DNA of 64,000 bases from Kitasatospora sp. CB01950 (GCF_001905465.1 NZ_LISX01000021.1:1-64000), one strand, 5' to 3'; counted from the first letter of the stretch, positions 1 through 9,841 are shown. Made by a program: numbers and translations. Notes: generated by a model from the sequence alone, not told the origin.

Positions 1-278
1 AAGGAACGGACGCTTCCTTCAGGCGGCCTTCCGACCGGCCCTCCGGGCGCTTCGTTCTTTCGTGTTTCCAGCTTATCAGATGTTTTCCGCTCCGTTTTCC
101 GGAGTTTCATTCGATCCGATTTGCTTTTGCCTTTCGGCGCTCCCGAACTCTATCAGAGTTTCTCGGCCTGTTTTCCCCGCCCCATTCGAACGAATTCGAA
201 TCCGGAGCGAAGCCGCACGACCGTGGGGCAACCCGGAGAACATTACGCACCGGGCTGCCCCAGGTCAAATCAGGTCGG
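1..278. other. Non-coding left edge, downstream of RNase J
   Basis: This stretch is clearly lower in GC than its surroundings and contains several TTCGAA/ATTCGA motifs around 109-200. None of its reading frames shows streptomycete codon bias. The only structure I can support is the hairpin at 225-261. A gene ending or starting left of the window cannot be excluded. Confidence 0.5.
225..261 (-). terminator. Hairpin terminator after RNase J
   Basis: Positions 225-236 pair with 250-261 in a 12-bp stem with one mismatch and a 13-nt loop. It starts 18 nt beyond the RNase J stop codon on the minus strand. There is no U tract, as is common in streptomycetes. Confidence 0.6.
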
Positions 279-1964
<1,686 letters not shown>

Positions 1965-1978
1965 AAGACTCTCCTCAC

Positions 1979-2032
1979 GACGCACGCCATATGCCCGGGG
2001 GGTTCCTCCCCCGGTGACATATGGCGTGCGTC
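1979..2032 (-). promoter_or_regulatory. Large inverted repeat in RNase J leader
   Basis: A perfect 15-bp inverted repeat (1979-1993 with 2018-2032; outer arm GACGCACGCCATATG) encloses a second 7-bp stem (1995-2001 with 2008-2014, 6-nt loop). Read from the minus strand it is an RNA hairpin of more than 20 bp ending 2-3 nt before the GAGGAG ribosome site of RNase J. It could control translation, be cleaved by a double-strand-specific RNase, or act as a dapA-rnj terminator/attenuator. The structure is seen directly; the role is inference. Confidence 0.75.
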
Positions 2033-2136
2033 CATCGTGGTTACCTGACTGCCGATTGCCGCGCGCCTTCGGTCCCGGTCCAGCGGCGGACCCGGGTGGG
2101 GTCCGGCGAGCCGGGGGCGCGCACGTCTGTTGTTGG

Positions 2137-3036
2137 TTACAGGTGTACCCCGCCGGCGGCGAGATCCTCCTTCAACCGGGCGATCTCCGCGTCCGTGGCG
2201 GAGATCAGGGGCAGCCGGAGCGGGCCGGCCGGGTGTCCCTGCAGGTTCAACGCAGCCTTGGAGAGGATCACTCCCTGGGTGCGGAAGATTCCGGTGTAGA
2301 CCGGCAGCAGGGCCTGGTGGACGGCGAGTGCCTTGGCGTGGTCGCCGGCGACGAACGCCTCGATCATGGCGCGCATCTCGGCGGCGACGACGTGGCCGAC
2401 CACGCTGACCACGCCGACGGCTCCGACCGAGAGCAGCGGCAGGGTCAGGTTGTCGTCGCCGGAGTACCAGGCGAGGCCGGTGTCGGCGATGGCGCGGGCG
2501 GCGGCGGCGACGTCGCCCTTGGCGTCCTTGTTGGCGACGATCCGCGGGTGCTCGCCGAGGCGGACCAGGGTGTCGTGTTCGAGGGCGACGGCGGCACGGC
2601 CGGGGATGTCGTAGAGCATGACCGGCAGGTCGGTCGCGTCGGCGACGGCGACGGTGTGCCGGTACAGGCCTTCCTGCGGGGGCTTGCTGTAGTACGGGGT
2701 GACCGCGAGCAGGCCGTGGGCGCCGGCGGCCTGGGCCTGGCGGGCCAGTTCGACGCTGTGGTGCGTGTTGTTGGTGCCGACGCCGGTGATGACGTGGGCG
2801 CGGTCTCCGACCGCCTCGACCACGGCCCGGACCAGCTGGGCCTTCTCCGCTTCGGTGGTGGTGGGGGATTCGCCGGTGGTGCCGTTGAGCACCAGGCCGT
2901 CGTTACCGGAGTCCACCAGGTGGGCGGCGAGGCGCTGGGCGCCGTCGAGGTCGAGCTCGCCGTCGGCGGTGAACGGGGTGACCATCGCGGTCAGGACCCG
3001 GCCGAAGGGCGTCTGCGGTGTGGAGGTCGGAGCCAT
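2137..3036 (-). CDS. dapA: 4-hydroxy-tetrahydrodipicolinate synthase
   Basis: DapA condenses pyruvate with aspartate semialdehyde, the first committed step of the diaminopimelate/lysine pathway. The 299-aa TIM-barrel protein shows the NGTTGES motif, TPYY with the catalytic tyrosine, and IVANKDAKGD with the Schiff-base lysine near residue 170. An open frame continues 13 codons upstream to 3075. I take the ATG at 3036 because the resulting MAPTSTPQTPFGRVL start is the usual streptomycete N-terminus. No strong ribosome site precedes it, so a leaderless or weak start is possible. dapB lies nearby at 4637-5383 with thyX between them, so two steps of the same pathway are grouped on one strand. Confidence 0.96.
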   Translation of the reverse strand: MAPTSTPQTPFGRVLTAMVTPFTADGELDLDGAQRLAAHLVDSGNDGLVLNGTTGESPTTTEAEKAQLVRAVVEAVGDRAHVITGVGTNNTHHSVELARQAQAAGAHGLLAVTPYYSKPPQEGLYRHTVAVADATDLPVMLYDIPGRAAVALEHDTLVRLGEHPRIVANKDAKGDVAAAARAIADTGLAWYSGDDNLTLPLLSVGAVGVVSVVGHVVAAEMRAMIEAFVAGDHAKALAVHQALLPVYTGIFRTQGVILSKAALNLQGHPAGPLRLPLISATDAEIARLKEDLAAGGVHL

Positions 3037-3120
3037 GGGTCCAAAGCTACTCGTAGGGCGGGGTCCGTCAGCCACGCAGGTCCAGGGTTTGGACAGTCCC
3101 GGAGGCCGTGAGCCGGGCCC

Positions 3121-3177
3121 GACATGGGATTCCGGTGCTGCGCGCTCGGGGGTTCACGCAGCACCGGAATCCGTGTC
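3121..3177 (-). terminator. Long inverted repeat between thyX and dapA
   Basis: Positions 3127-3142 and 3157-3172 form a perfect 16-bp stem with a 14-nt loop. Four more pairs (3121-3124 with 3174-3177) follow a small bulge. It lies 85 nt upstream of the dapA start and about 180 nt after the thyX stop. A factor-independent terminator or a structured dapA leader are both possible. Confidence 0.55.
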
Positions 3178-3310
3178 CTGAGCGTAGGGAGCGCCCGAGA
3201 ACGCCGCAATCCGGGCATCTCGGACGAGTCCGGCCATCTGCCCGTCGGCGCAGGTCAGCGGCCGGTTCGCGGCGCGCTGCGAGGTGGCCGCACGAGTGAG
3301 CAGGCCCGGG

Positions 3311-3339
3311 CCGGGGTCCGACGGTCCGTCAGACCCCGG
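3311..3339 (-). terminator. Terminator after thyX
   Basis: An 8-bp outer stem (3311-3318 with 3332-3339) encloses a smaller GACGG/CCGTC pairing, 16 nt after the thyX stop codon on the minus strand. Confidence 0.6.
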
Positions 3340-3354
3340 TTCCGAGGTCGGACG

Positions 3355-4140
3355 TCAGACCTTGTGCCAGCCGGGGACCCAGGCGCCGTCCTCGACGGTG
3401 TAGTCGCCGAACAGCGAGGGCGCCTCCTTGACCATCAGCTCGCCGATCTTGCCGAACAGCAGCCGGATCTCCTCCTCGGCGCCCGGCGCGGTGCGGTTCT
3501 CGATGACGTGGCGCAGGGTGCGCACGTTCGCCGTCCAGACCAGGCCGGTGGCCAGGCCCTCGGGGGCGAAGCGGCGCATGAAGGAGGTCTTCTCCTTCTT
3601 CTCGTGGAACTTGACGCCTTCCTCGTCCAGCCCGAAGTGGTCGGCCATCCAGTGCTGGAACTCCTCGATCTGCTGCATCAGGCCGGTGGCGCGGCCCATC
3701 AGCTCCTCGTCCTGCTGGGCCCACTCGGGGAACCAGAACGGGATGTCGTCGAGGCGGACGAAGCGCAGCGACTCCTGGGAGACGGCGACGCCGGCCCGGT
3801 GGCGGACCAGTTCGTGGGTGACCACGCGGCTGACGTTGTGCAGCACGAAGGTGAAGGAGACGTGCTCCAGCACCGAGCCGTGCGCGCTGGCCAGGATGTT
3901 CTTCAGGTAGACGTCCTGGTCGGTGCGGACCTTGGTGACGTTCGGGTTGAGGCCCGGCTTCCACGAGCGGTAGCAGATCCGGCCGGCGAACTCGGCGAGG
4001 TTCTGGGCGTCGTCCAGGTCACCGCGGTCGACCCGCTCCAGCCAGCTCTCGCCGCCGACGTCCTGCAGGTAGGCCGCGACCTCGTCGTAGTCGAGCTCGG
4101 GGCGGGCGATCAGGTGGACCTGGGGTTCGACTGCGCGCAT
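3355..4140 (-). CDS. thyX: FAD-dependent thymidylate synthase ThyX
   Basis: Flavin-dependent thymidylate synthase makes dTMP from dUMP using methylene-THF and NADPH. At 261 aa it is slightly longer than many ThyX proteins. The signature is present as RHRAGVAVSQESLRF at residues 113-127, in a typical context (FVLHNVSRVVTHELVRHR before it, a second RTLRHVIENR helix near the C-terminus). The usual pattern has seven residues between RHR and the serine of SxRY; here there are eight and the final aromatic is Phe, so this is a variant ThyX subgroup. The start is an ATG with an AGGA site 8 nt upstream. It precedes dapA and follows the small membrane protein on the same strand. Confidence 0.93.
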   Translation of the reverse strand: MRAVEPQVHLIARPELDYDEVAAYLQDVGGESWLERVDRGDLDDAQNLAEFAGRICYRSWKPGLNPNVTKVRTDQDVYLKNILASAHGSVLEHVSFTFVLHNVSRVVTHELVRHRAGVAVSQESLRFVRLDDIPFWFPEWAQQDEELMGRATGLMQQIEEFQHWMADHFGLDEEGVKFHEKKEKTSFMRRFAPEGLATGLVWTANVRTLRHVIENRTAPGAEEEIRLLFGKIGELMVKEAPSLFGDYTVEDGAWVPGWHKV

Positions 4141-4173
4141 GGGTGATGTCCTGGCTGTTGGGGGCGGTACGTG

Positions 4174-4635
4174 TCAGTTTACGGCGGGCGCCGCGGCGTC
4201 CCGGCCATGCAGCTTGATCGCGTGCTGCATGGCTTTACGGGCCCGCGGGACGTCTCCGGCGTCCGCGTAGGCGACGGCGAGCCGGAAGAAGTTCCGCCAG
4301 TCGGTCGGGTCGGCCTCGGCCTCGCGCTTGCGGCGGGCGAACACCGCGTCGGCGGAGGCCCGGTCGATGCGGCCGCCGCCGGTGCGCCGGAGCTCGTCCA
4401 CGGGCAGGCCGCCCTCGGCCTCCAGCTGGCGGGCGAGCCGCTCGCCGGCCCGGCCGAAGCGGACGGTCTGGCGGAGGAACCAGACGCCGATCACCGGGAT
4501 GACGAAGGCGCACGCGCCGATGCCGATGCCTAGCGGCTTGCCGGTGGCGACGAGCTGGACGCCCTCGCCCACGCAGACCACGCTGACCAGCAGCAGGATG
4601 CCGGAGAGGACGAAGAAGCCGGTGCGAGAGGTCAT
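4174..4635 (-). CDS. Small two-TM protein with TPR-like tail
   Basis: I do not recognise a named family. The 153-aa protein has two N-terminal hydrophobic segments (about 7-29 and 36-54), then a charged cytoplasmic region. Near its end is a TPR-like stretch (DWRNFFRLAVAYADAGDVPRARKA is its core, about residues 117-140). Its ATG sits 1 nt beyond the dapB stop codon, so translation is probably coupled to dapB. A similar small protein is, from memory, common beside dapB in streptomycetes. Function unknown; a membrane-anchored scaffold is only a guess. Confidence 0.8.
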   Translation of the reverse strand: MTSRTGFFVLSGILLLVSVVCVGEGVQLVATGKPLGIGIGACAFVIPVIGVWFLRQTVRFGRAGERLARQLEAEGGLPVDELRRTGGGRIDRASADAVFARRKREAEADPTDWRNFFRLAVAYADAGDVPRARKAMQHAIKLHGRDAAAPAVN

Positions 4636-4636
4636 G

Positions 4637-5383
4637 TCACAGGTCCAGGAAGTGTTCCAGGCCGAAGGTCAGGCCCGGGTGGTCGGCGATCTTCCGCACG
4701 CCGAGCAGGATGCCGGGCATGAAGCTGCTGTGGTGCATCGAGTCGTGCCGGATGGTCAGGGTCTCGCCGGTGTCGCCGAACATCACCTGCTGGTGGGCGA
4801 GCAGGCCGCGCAGCCGCACCGCGTGCACGGGGACGCCGTCCACGTCGGCGCCGCGGGCACCGGGCAGGCTGTGCGTGGTCGGGTCCTGCTGCGGCGGCAG
4901 GCCGGCCGCGGCGCGGGCGGCGGCGATCAGCTGCGCGGTGCGGGTGGCGGTGCCGGACGGAGCGTCGGCCTTGCGGTCGTGGTGTAGCTCGACCACCTCG
5001 ACGGACTCGAAGTACTTGGCCGCCAGCTGCGAGAACTTCATGCCGAGGATCGCGCCGATGGAGAAGTTCGGGGCGATCAGCAGGCCGACGGCCGGGTTCT
5101 GGTCGAGCAGGCCGCGGACGGTCTCCAGGCGCTCCTCGGTCCAGCCGGTGGTGCCGGTGACCACGTGGATGCCGTTGCGCAGGCAGTGGTCGAGGTTGCC
5201 CATCACCGAGTCGGGGTGGGTGAGTTCGACGGCGACGTCGACCCCGGCGTCGGTGAGGTCGGTGAGCTTCGAGTCGCGGCCGAGGGTGGCCACCAGCTCC
5301 AGGCCGTCGGCGGCCTGTACGGCCTTGACCGCCTCGGAGCCGATCCGGCCCTTGGCGCCGATCACGGCGACGCGCAGCGTCAT
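4637..5383 (-). CDS. dapB: 4-hydroxy-tetrahydrodipicolinate reductase
   Basis: DapB reduces the DapA product with NAD(P)H in diaminopimelate/lysine synthesis. The N-terminal Rossmann motif VIGAKGRIG (residues 7-15) binds the nucleotide. The catalytic ELHHDRKADAPSGTA segment carries His134, His135 and Lys138. The length of 248 aa is typical. The ATG has AAGGA 8 nt upstream. It is separated by only 30 bp from the upstream M16 peptidase gene and by 1 nt from the small membrane protein downstream, so these genes probably form one transcript. Confidence 0.97.
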   Translation of the reverse strand: MTLRVAVIGAKGRIGSEAVKAVQAADGLELVATLGRDSKLTDLTDAGVDVAVELTHPDSVMGNLDHCLRNGIHVVTGTTGWTEERLETVRGLLDQNPAVGLLIAPNFSIGAILGMKFSQLAAKYFESVEVVELHHDRKADAPSGTATRTAQLIAAARAAAGLPPQQDPTTHSLPGARGADVDGVPVHAVRLRGLLAHQQVMFGDTGETLTIRHDSMHHSSFMPGILLGVRKIADHPGLTFGLEHFLDL

Positions 5384-5413
5384 GTCAGTTGTCCTTCCGA
5401 ACGAACGGGCGAA

Positions 5414-6769
5414 TCAGGCGAGCAGGTCGGCCAGTTTGGCGGCCCGCCGGTCGTTGATCGGGCCGATCAGCGCGAGCGAGGGCCGGTGCGCCCCCAGCAC
5501 ATCACGGGCGACGGCGTGCACGTCCTCCAGGGTGACCTCGGCCATCTTGCGCAGCATCTCGTCCACCGACAGGTGGTGGCCGTAGGAGAGTTCGGCCTTG
5601 CCGATGCGGTTCATCAGCGAGCCGGAGTCCTCCATGCCGAGCACGGTGGAGCCGGAGATCTGGCCGATCGCGCGGCTCAGTTCCTCCTCGGTGATGCCTT
5701 CCTCGACGACCCGGGCGAGTTCCTCGCGGCAGATCTTCAGCACTTCCTCGACCCGCTTGGGCTGGCAGCCGGCGTAGATGCCGAACAGGCCGGTGTCGGC
5801 GTACGAGGAGGAGTAGGAGTACACCGAGTACGCCAGGCCGCGCTTCTCCCGGACCTCCTGGAAGAGGCGGGAGCTCATGCCGCCGCCGAGGGCGGCGTTC
5901 AGCACGCCCAGCGCCCAGCGGCGCTCGTCGTGGCGCGGGATGCCGGGGACGCCGAGGACCAGGTGGGCCTGCTCGGTGGGGCGGTTGAGGACGGCGGCCT
6001 TGCCGGAGGTGCGGACCGCCTTGACGCCGCGCCGGGGGTCGGCGGGGTGGCCCTGGGACTTGGCGAGCACCGGCGCGAAGGCCTTCTCGACCAGCTTGAC
6101 CACCTTGGCGTGGTCGAGGTTGCCGGCCGCCGCGACCACCAGGTTCTCCGGCTTGTAGCGGCGGTGGTAGAAGCCCGCGATCTGCTCGCGGCTCAGCGCG
6201 GAGACGGTCTCCTGGGTGCCCAGGATCGGGCGGCCGAGCGGGCCGCTCCCGAAGATCACCTTGGCGAACAGGTCGTGCACCACGTCGCCCGGGTCGTCCT
6301 CAGCCATCGCCATCTCTTCCAGGATGACGCCGCGTTCGGACTCCACGTCCTCGGGGCGGATCAGCGAGCCGGTGAGCATGTCGCACACCACGTCGATGGC
6401 CAGCGGCAGGTCGGTGTCCAGCACCCGGGCGTAGTAGCAGGTGTTCTCCTTGGCGGTGAAGGCGTTCATCTCGCCGCCGACCGCGTCCAGCGCGGCGGAG
6501 ATCTCCAGTGCGTCGCGCCGGGCGGTGCCCTTGAAGAGCAGGTGCTCCAGGTAGTGCGTGGCGCCGTTCAGGACGGGGGTCTCGTCCCGGGAGCCGACGC
6601 CGACCCAGATGCCGAAGGTGGCGCTGCGCACCGTCGGGAGAGTCTCGGTGACGACCCGCAGGCCGCCGGGGAGCACGGTGCGGCGGACGGTGTTCGCGCC
6701 GCCTTCGGTGCCCTTGAGCAGGGTCCGGGTGGTGCCGGGGCGCTGCTTCGCCGCCGAGGCCTGGGCCAC
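5414..6769 (-). CDS. M16 family zinc metallopeptidase
   Basis: Inverzincin-type peptidase related to mitochondrial processing peptidase and the Bacillus MlpA/YmxG group. The inverted zinc motif HYLEH occupies residues 72-76, and the third ligand is in the following ERGVILEEM segment (about E151-E152). Length (451 aa) fits the single-chain M16B type with an active N-terminal half and an R/Y-bearing C-terminal half. The start is GTG at 6767-6769. It lies just downstream of pnp past a hairpin, an order shared with many Gram-positive genomes. Substrate unknown. Confidence 0.92.
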   Translation of the reverse strand: MAQASAAKQRPGTTRTLLKGTEGGANTVRRTVLPGGLRVVTETLPTVRSATFGIWVGVGSRDETPVLNGATHYLEHLLFKGTARRDALEISAALDAVGGEMNAFTAKENTCYYARVLDTDLPLAIDVVCDMLTGSLIRPEDVESERGVILEEMAMAEDDPGDVVHDLFAKVIFGSGPLGRPILGTQETVSALSREQIAGFYHRRYKPENLVVAAAGNLDHAKVVKLVEKAFAPVLAKSQGHPADPRRGVKAVRTSGKAAVLNRPTEQAHLVLGVPGIPRHDERRWALGVLNAALGGGMSSRLFQEVREKRGLAYSVYSYSSSYADTGLFGIYAGCQPKRVEEVLKICREELARVVEEGITEEELSRAIGQISGSTVLGMEDSGSLMNRIGKAELSYGHHLSVDEMLRKMAEVTLEDVHAVARDVLGAHRPSLALIGPINDRRAAKLADLLA

Positions 6770-6819
6770 GGGTCTTCCTTCCAGCTACTGCTTCACGAGG
6801 GGAGCTTCACGAACAGGGC

Positions 6820-6855
6820 GCGGCCCGCACGCGCCGAGTGGGGCGTGCGGGCCGC
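6820..6855 (-). terminator. Terminator after pnp
   Basis: A perfect 13-bp stem (6820-6832 with 6843-6855) with a 10-nt loop, 17 nt beyond the pnp stop codon and before the M16 peptidase start. Some read-through into the M16-dapB genes is likely because no other promoter is evident there. Confidence 0.75.
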
Positions 6856-6872
6856 AGGGTGTTACCGGGGTG

Positions 6873-9083
6873 TCACTCGGAGGCGGCGGCGTCGCCGCCC
6901 TCCTCGCCCTCGATGACGGGGATCAGCGACAGCTTGCCGCGCGGGTCGATCTCGGCGATCTCGACCTGCACCTTGGCGCCGACGCCGAGGACGTCCTCGA
7001 CGTTCTCGACGCGCTTGCCACCGGCCAGCTTGCGGATCTGCGAGATGTGCAGCAGACCGTCCTTGCCCGGCATGAGCGAGACGAAGGCGCCGAAGGTGGT
7101 GGTCTTCACCACGGTGCCCAGGTAGCGCTCGCCGACCTCCGGCATGGTCGGGTTGGCGATCTGGTTGATCGTCGAGCGGGCGGCCTCGGCGGCCGGGCCG
7201 TCGGAGGCACCGATGTAGATGGTGCCGTCGTCCTCGATGGTGATCTCGGCGCCGGTGTCCTCCTGGATCTGGTTGATCATCTTGCCCTTGGGGCCGATGA
7301 CCTCGCCGATCTTGTCCACCGGGATCTTGATGGTGATGATCCGCGGCGCGTTCGGGGACATCTCGTCGGGCGAGTCGATGGCCTCGTTCATGACGTCGAG
7401 GATGTGCAGGCGGGCGTCGCGGGCCTGCTTCAGCGCGGCGGCCAGCACGGAGGCCGGGATGCCGTCGAGCTTGGTGTCCAGCTGCAGCGCGGTGATGAAG
7501 TTGCGGGTACCGGCGACCTTGAAGTCCATGTCGCCGTACGCGTCCTCGGCGCCGAGGATGTCGGTGAGCGTCACGTAGTGGGTCTCACCGTCGATCTCCT
7601 GCGAGATCAGGCCCATGGCGATGCCGGCGACGGCGGCCTTCAGCGGCACACCGGCGTTCAGCAGCGACATGGTGGACGCGCAGACCGAGCCCATCGAGGT
7701 GGAGCCGTTGGAGCTCAGCGCCTCGGAGACCTGGCGGATCGCGTAGGGGAACTCCTCGCGGGTCGGCAGGACCGGGAGGATCGCGCGCTCGGCGAGGGCG
7801 CCGTGGCCGATCTCGCGGCGCTTCGGCGAACCGACGCGACCGGTCTCGCCCACCGAGTACGGCGGGAAGTTGTAGTTGTGCATGTAGCGCCGACGGGTCT
7901 CCGGGGAGAGGGTGTCGAGCTGCTGCTCCATGCGCAGCATGTTCAGCGTGGTGACGCCCAGGATCTGGGTCTCGCCGCGCTCGAACAGGGCCGAGCCGTG
8001 CACCCGCGGGATGGCCTCGACCTCGGCGGCCAGGGTGCGGATGTCGGTGACGCCGCGGCCGTCGATGCGGACCTTGTCCTTGATGACGCGCTCGCGGACG
8101 ATCTTCTTGGTGAGCGCGTTGTAGGCGCCGCTGATCTCCTTCTCGCGGCCCTCGAACTCCGGGAGCAGCTTGTCGGCGGCGACGGCCTTGATGCGGTCCA
8201 GCTCGTTCTGGCGCTCCTGCTTGCCGGCGATGGTCAGCGCCTTGGCCAGCTCGTCCTTGACGGCGGCGGTCAGCGCGGCCAGCACGTCGTCCTGGTAGTC
8301 CAGGAAGCGCGGGAACTCGCCGGTCGGCTTGGCGGCCTGCTTGGCCAGCTGGGCCTGCGCGGCGCACAGCACCTTGATGAACGGCTTCGCGGCCTCCAGG
8401 CCGGAGGCGACGACCTCTTCGGTGGGAGCGTCGGCGCCGCCCTCGACCAGCTTGATGGTCTGGTTGGTGGCCTCGGCCTCGACCATCATGATCGCGACGT
8501 CGCCGTCCGGCAGGGCGCGACCGGCGACGACCATGTCGAAGACGGCCGACTCCAGCTCGGAGTGGGTCGGGAAGGCCACCCACTGGCCGTTGATCAGCGC
8601 GACGCGGACGCCGCCGATCGGGCCGGAGAACGGCAGGCCGGCCAGCTGGGTGGAGGCGGAGGCCGCGTTGATGGCCACCACGTCGTACAGGTGGTCGGGG
8701 TTGAGCGCCATGACGGTGACGACGACCTGGACCTCGTTGCGCAGGCCCTTGACGAAGGACGGGCGCAGCGGGCGGTCGATCAGGCGGCAGGTGAGGATCG
8801 CGTCCTCGGACGGCCGGCCCTCACGACGGAAGAACGAGCCGGGGATGCGGCCGGCGGCGTACATCCGCTCCTCGACGTCCACCGTCAGGGGGAAGAAGTC
8901 GAAGTGCTCCTTGGGCTGCTTCGAGGCGCTGGTGGCCGACAGCACCATGGTGTCGTCGTCCAGGTAAGCCACGGCGGAGCCGGCGGCCTGACGGGCCAGA
9001 CGGCCGGTCTCGAAGCGGATGGTGCGGGTACCGAAGCTGCCGTTGTCGATGACGGCTTCGGCGTAGAAAACGTTCTCTTCCAC
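6873..9083 (-). CDS. pnp: Polyribonucleotide nucleotidyltransferase (PNPase)
   Basis: PNPase degrades RNA 3'-to-5' by phosphorolysis and adds heteropolymeric tails; the Streptomyces enzyme is also known as GpsI, guanosine pentaphosphate synthetase. The 736-aa protein has the two RNase PH cores (about 10-140, with FFRREGRPSEDAIL; about 340-475, with LFERGETQILGVTTL). A KH domain follows (VIGPKGKMINQIQ, about 585-640), then a C-terminal S1 domain (VGERYLGTVVKTTTFGAFV, about 655-725). The start is GTG at 9081-9083 with GAGGAG 9 nt upstream. It follows rpsO, the classic rpsO-pnp arrangement, separated by the rpsO terminator and a 376-bp leader. Confidence 0.98.
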   Translation of the reverse strand: MEENVFYAEAVIDNGSFGTRTIRFETGRLARQAAGSAVAYLDDDTMVLSATSASKQPKEHFDFFPLTVDVEERMYAAGRIPGSFFRREGRPSEDAILTCRLIDRPLRPSFVKGLRNEVQVVVTVMALNPDHLYDVVAINAASASTQLAGLPFSGPIGGVRVALINGQWVAFPTHSELESAVFDMVVAGRALPDGDVAIMMVEAEATNQTIKLVEGGADAPTEEVVASGLEAAKPFIKVLCAAQAQLAKQAAKPTGEFPRFLDYQDDVLAALTAAVKDELAKALTIAGKQERQNELDRIKAVAADKLLPEFEGREKEISGAYNALTKKIVRERVIKDKVRIDGRGVTDIRTLAAEVEAIPRVHGSALFERGETQILGVTTLNMLRMEQQLDTLSPETRRRYMHNYNFPPYSVGETGRVGSPKRREIGHGALAERAILPVLPTREEFPYAIRQVSEALSSNGSTSMGSVCASTMSLLNAGVPLKAAVAGIAMGLISQEIDGETHYVTLTDILGAEDAYGDMDFKVAGTRNFITALQLDTKLDGIPASVLAAALKQARDARLHILDVMNEAIDSPDEMSPNAPRIITIKIPVDKIGEVIGPKGKMINQIQEDTGAEITIEDDGTIYIGASDGPAAEAARSTINQIANPTMPEVGERYLGTVVKTTTFGAFVSLMPGKDGLLHISQIRKLAGGKRVENVEDVLGVGAKVQVEIAEIDPRGKLSLIPVIEGEEGGDAAASE

Positions 9084-9459
9084 CTGGAAGATCTCCTCTT
9101 TTGTACGTCTCCCCAGGAGCGCCGCTGCGCTTGCCTGCCGTGGCCCGGGCAGTTGGGCCGGTCTTCGATCGAAGCCACCGGGTCCGTCCCCGCATGTCGG
9201 GGGTTCCGGCGGCCACTACCGAGGACCGGCGCCTTTCGGCGTGCGGCGGCGTCTGCGTGTGGACGCTCCTGCGGTGCGGGCGGCTTCCGTTTGAAGCCTT
9301 GTCGGCCCGCAAGGGCGGGCATGCCCTTTACCTTACAAATTCACACCCTATCGAGCGCGCCTTTACGGCCGGGCTGTTCGCGGGGTGTGGTCGCGGGGTG
9401 GCGCGGAAAGCGCCGAAGGGCGGCTCCCCCGGTGAGGGGAGCCGCCCCTACGAGCGGTG
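9084..9459 (-). promoter_or_regulatory. rpsO-pnp intergenic region / pnp leader
   Basis: No gene is supported in these 376 bp. On the minus strand they hold the rpsO terminator (9418-9447) and an AT-rich patch (9321-9350) whose reverse strand contains TAAGGT (9330-9335), a possible -10 for a pnp promoter without a clear -35. A small hairpin follows (9305-9310 with 9315-9320, AAGG loop). A separate pnp promoter and RNase III processing here are known from Streptomyces; which bases are used is inference. Confidence 0.45.
9418..9447 (-). terminator. Terminator after rpsO
   Basis: A perfect 12-bp stem (9418-9429 with 9436-9447) with a 6-nt loop, 12 nt after the rpsO stop codon on the minus strand. 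In streptomycetes partial read-through here supplies rpsO-pnp cotranscript. Confidence 0.8.
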
Positions 9460-9750
9460 TCAGCGGGCGCCGCCGGCGGCACCGCGGCGGATGCCGAGGC
9501 GGTCCACCAGGGTACGGAAGCGCTCGATGTCCTTCTTGGCCAGGTACTGCAGCAGGCGGCGACGCTGGCCGACCAGGATCAGCAGGCCACGGCGCGAGTG
9601 GTGGTCGTGCTTGTGGAGCTTCAGGTGCCCGGTCAGGTCCGAGATGCGGCGGGAGAGCATGGCCACCTGGACCTCGGGGGAGCCGGTGTCGCCCTCCTTC
9701 TGGCCGAACTCGGCGATGATCTGCTTCTTGACGTCAGCGGCGAGGGCCAC
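9460..9750 (-). CDS. rpsO: 30S ribosomal protein S15
   Basis: S15 binds 16S rRNA early in small-subunit assembly. The 96-aa sequence carries the hallmark GDTGSPEVQVAMLSRR, LKLHKHDHHSRRGL and LVGQRRRLLQYL segments. I start at the GTG (9748-9750), giving MALAADVKKQ, because AAGGAG lies 6 nt upstream. An in-frame ATG two codons earlier touches that ribosome site directly and would be poorly initiated. The leader contains a small hairpin (9781-9804), a candidate S15 autoregulatory element. Confidence 0.97.
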   Translation of the reverse strand: MALAADVKKQIIAEFGQKEGDTGSPEVQVAMLSRRISDLTGHLKLHKHDHHSRRGLLILVGQRRRLLQYLAKKDIERFRTLVDRLGIRRGAAGGAR

Positions 9751-9780
9751 GGGCATCTCCTTCGGTATGAGTGACCGAGC

Positions 9781-9804
9781 GGTCCTGGTCGAAAGCACAG
9801 GACC
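9781..9804 (-). promoter_or_regulatory. Hairpin in rpsO leader
   Basis: Seven pairs (9781-9787 with 9798-9804) and a 10-nt loop, ending about 30 nt upstream of the rpsO start. S15 represses its own mRNA through different leader RNAs in different phyla, so this is a reasonable candidate; the element itself is small and the assignment is inference. Confidence 0.4.
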
Positions 9805-9841
9805 TGACAAGACTCGGACGGGTCAACGATACCAGCGCGGC

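Larger units (their letters stand above)
3037..3354. other. Gap between dapA and thyX with two strong hairpins
   Basis: I see no gene here; the frames lack conserved sequence. The gap holds the thyX-proximal hairpin (3311-3339) and a longer inverted repeat (3121-3177), both oriented as leader or trailer RNA for minus-strand transcription from thyX into dapA. Confidence 0.6.

Noticed and set aside
6558..9719. 1053-codon plus-strand frame opposite pnp
   Set aside because: It is complementary to the clearly real pnp and M16 genes and shows no domain.
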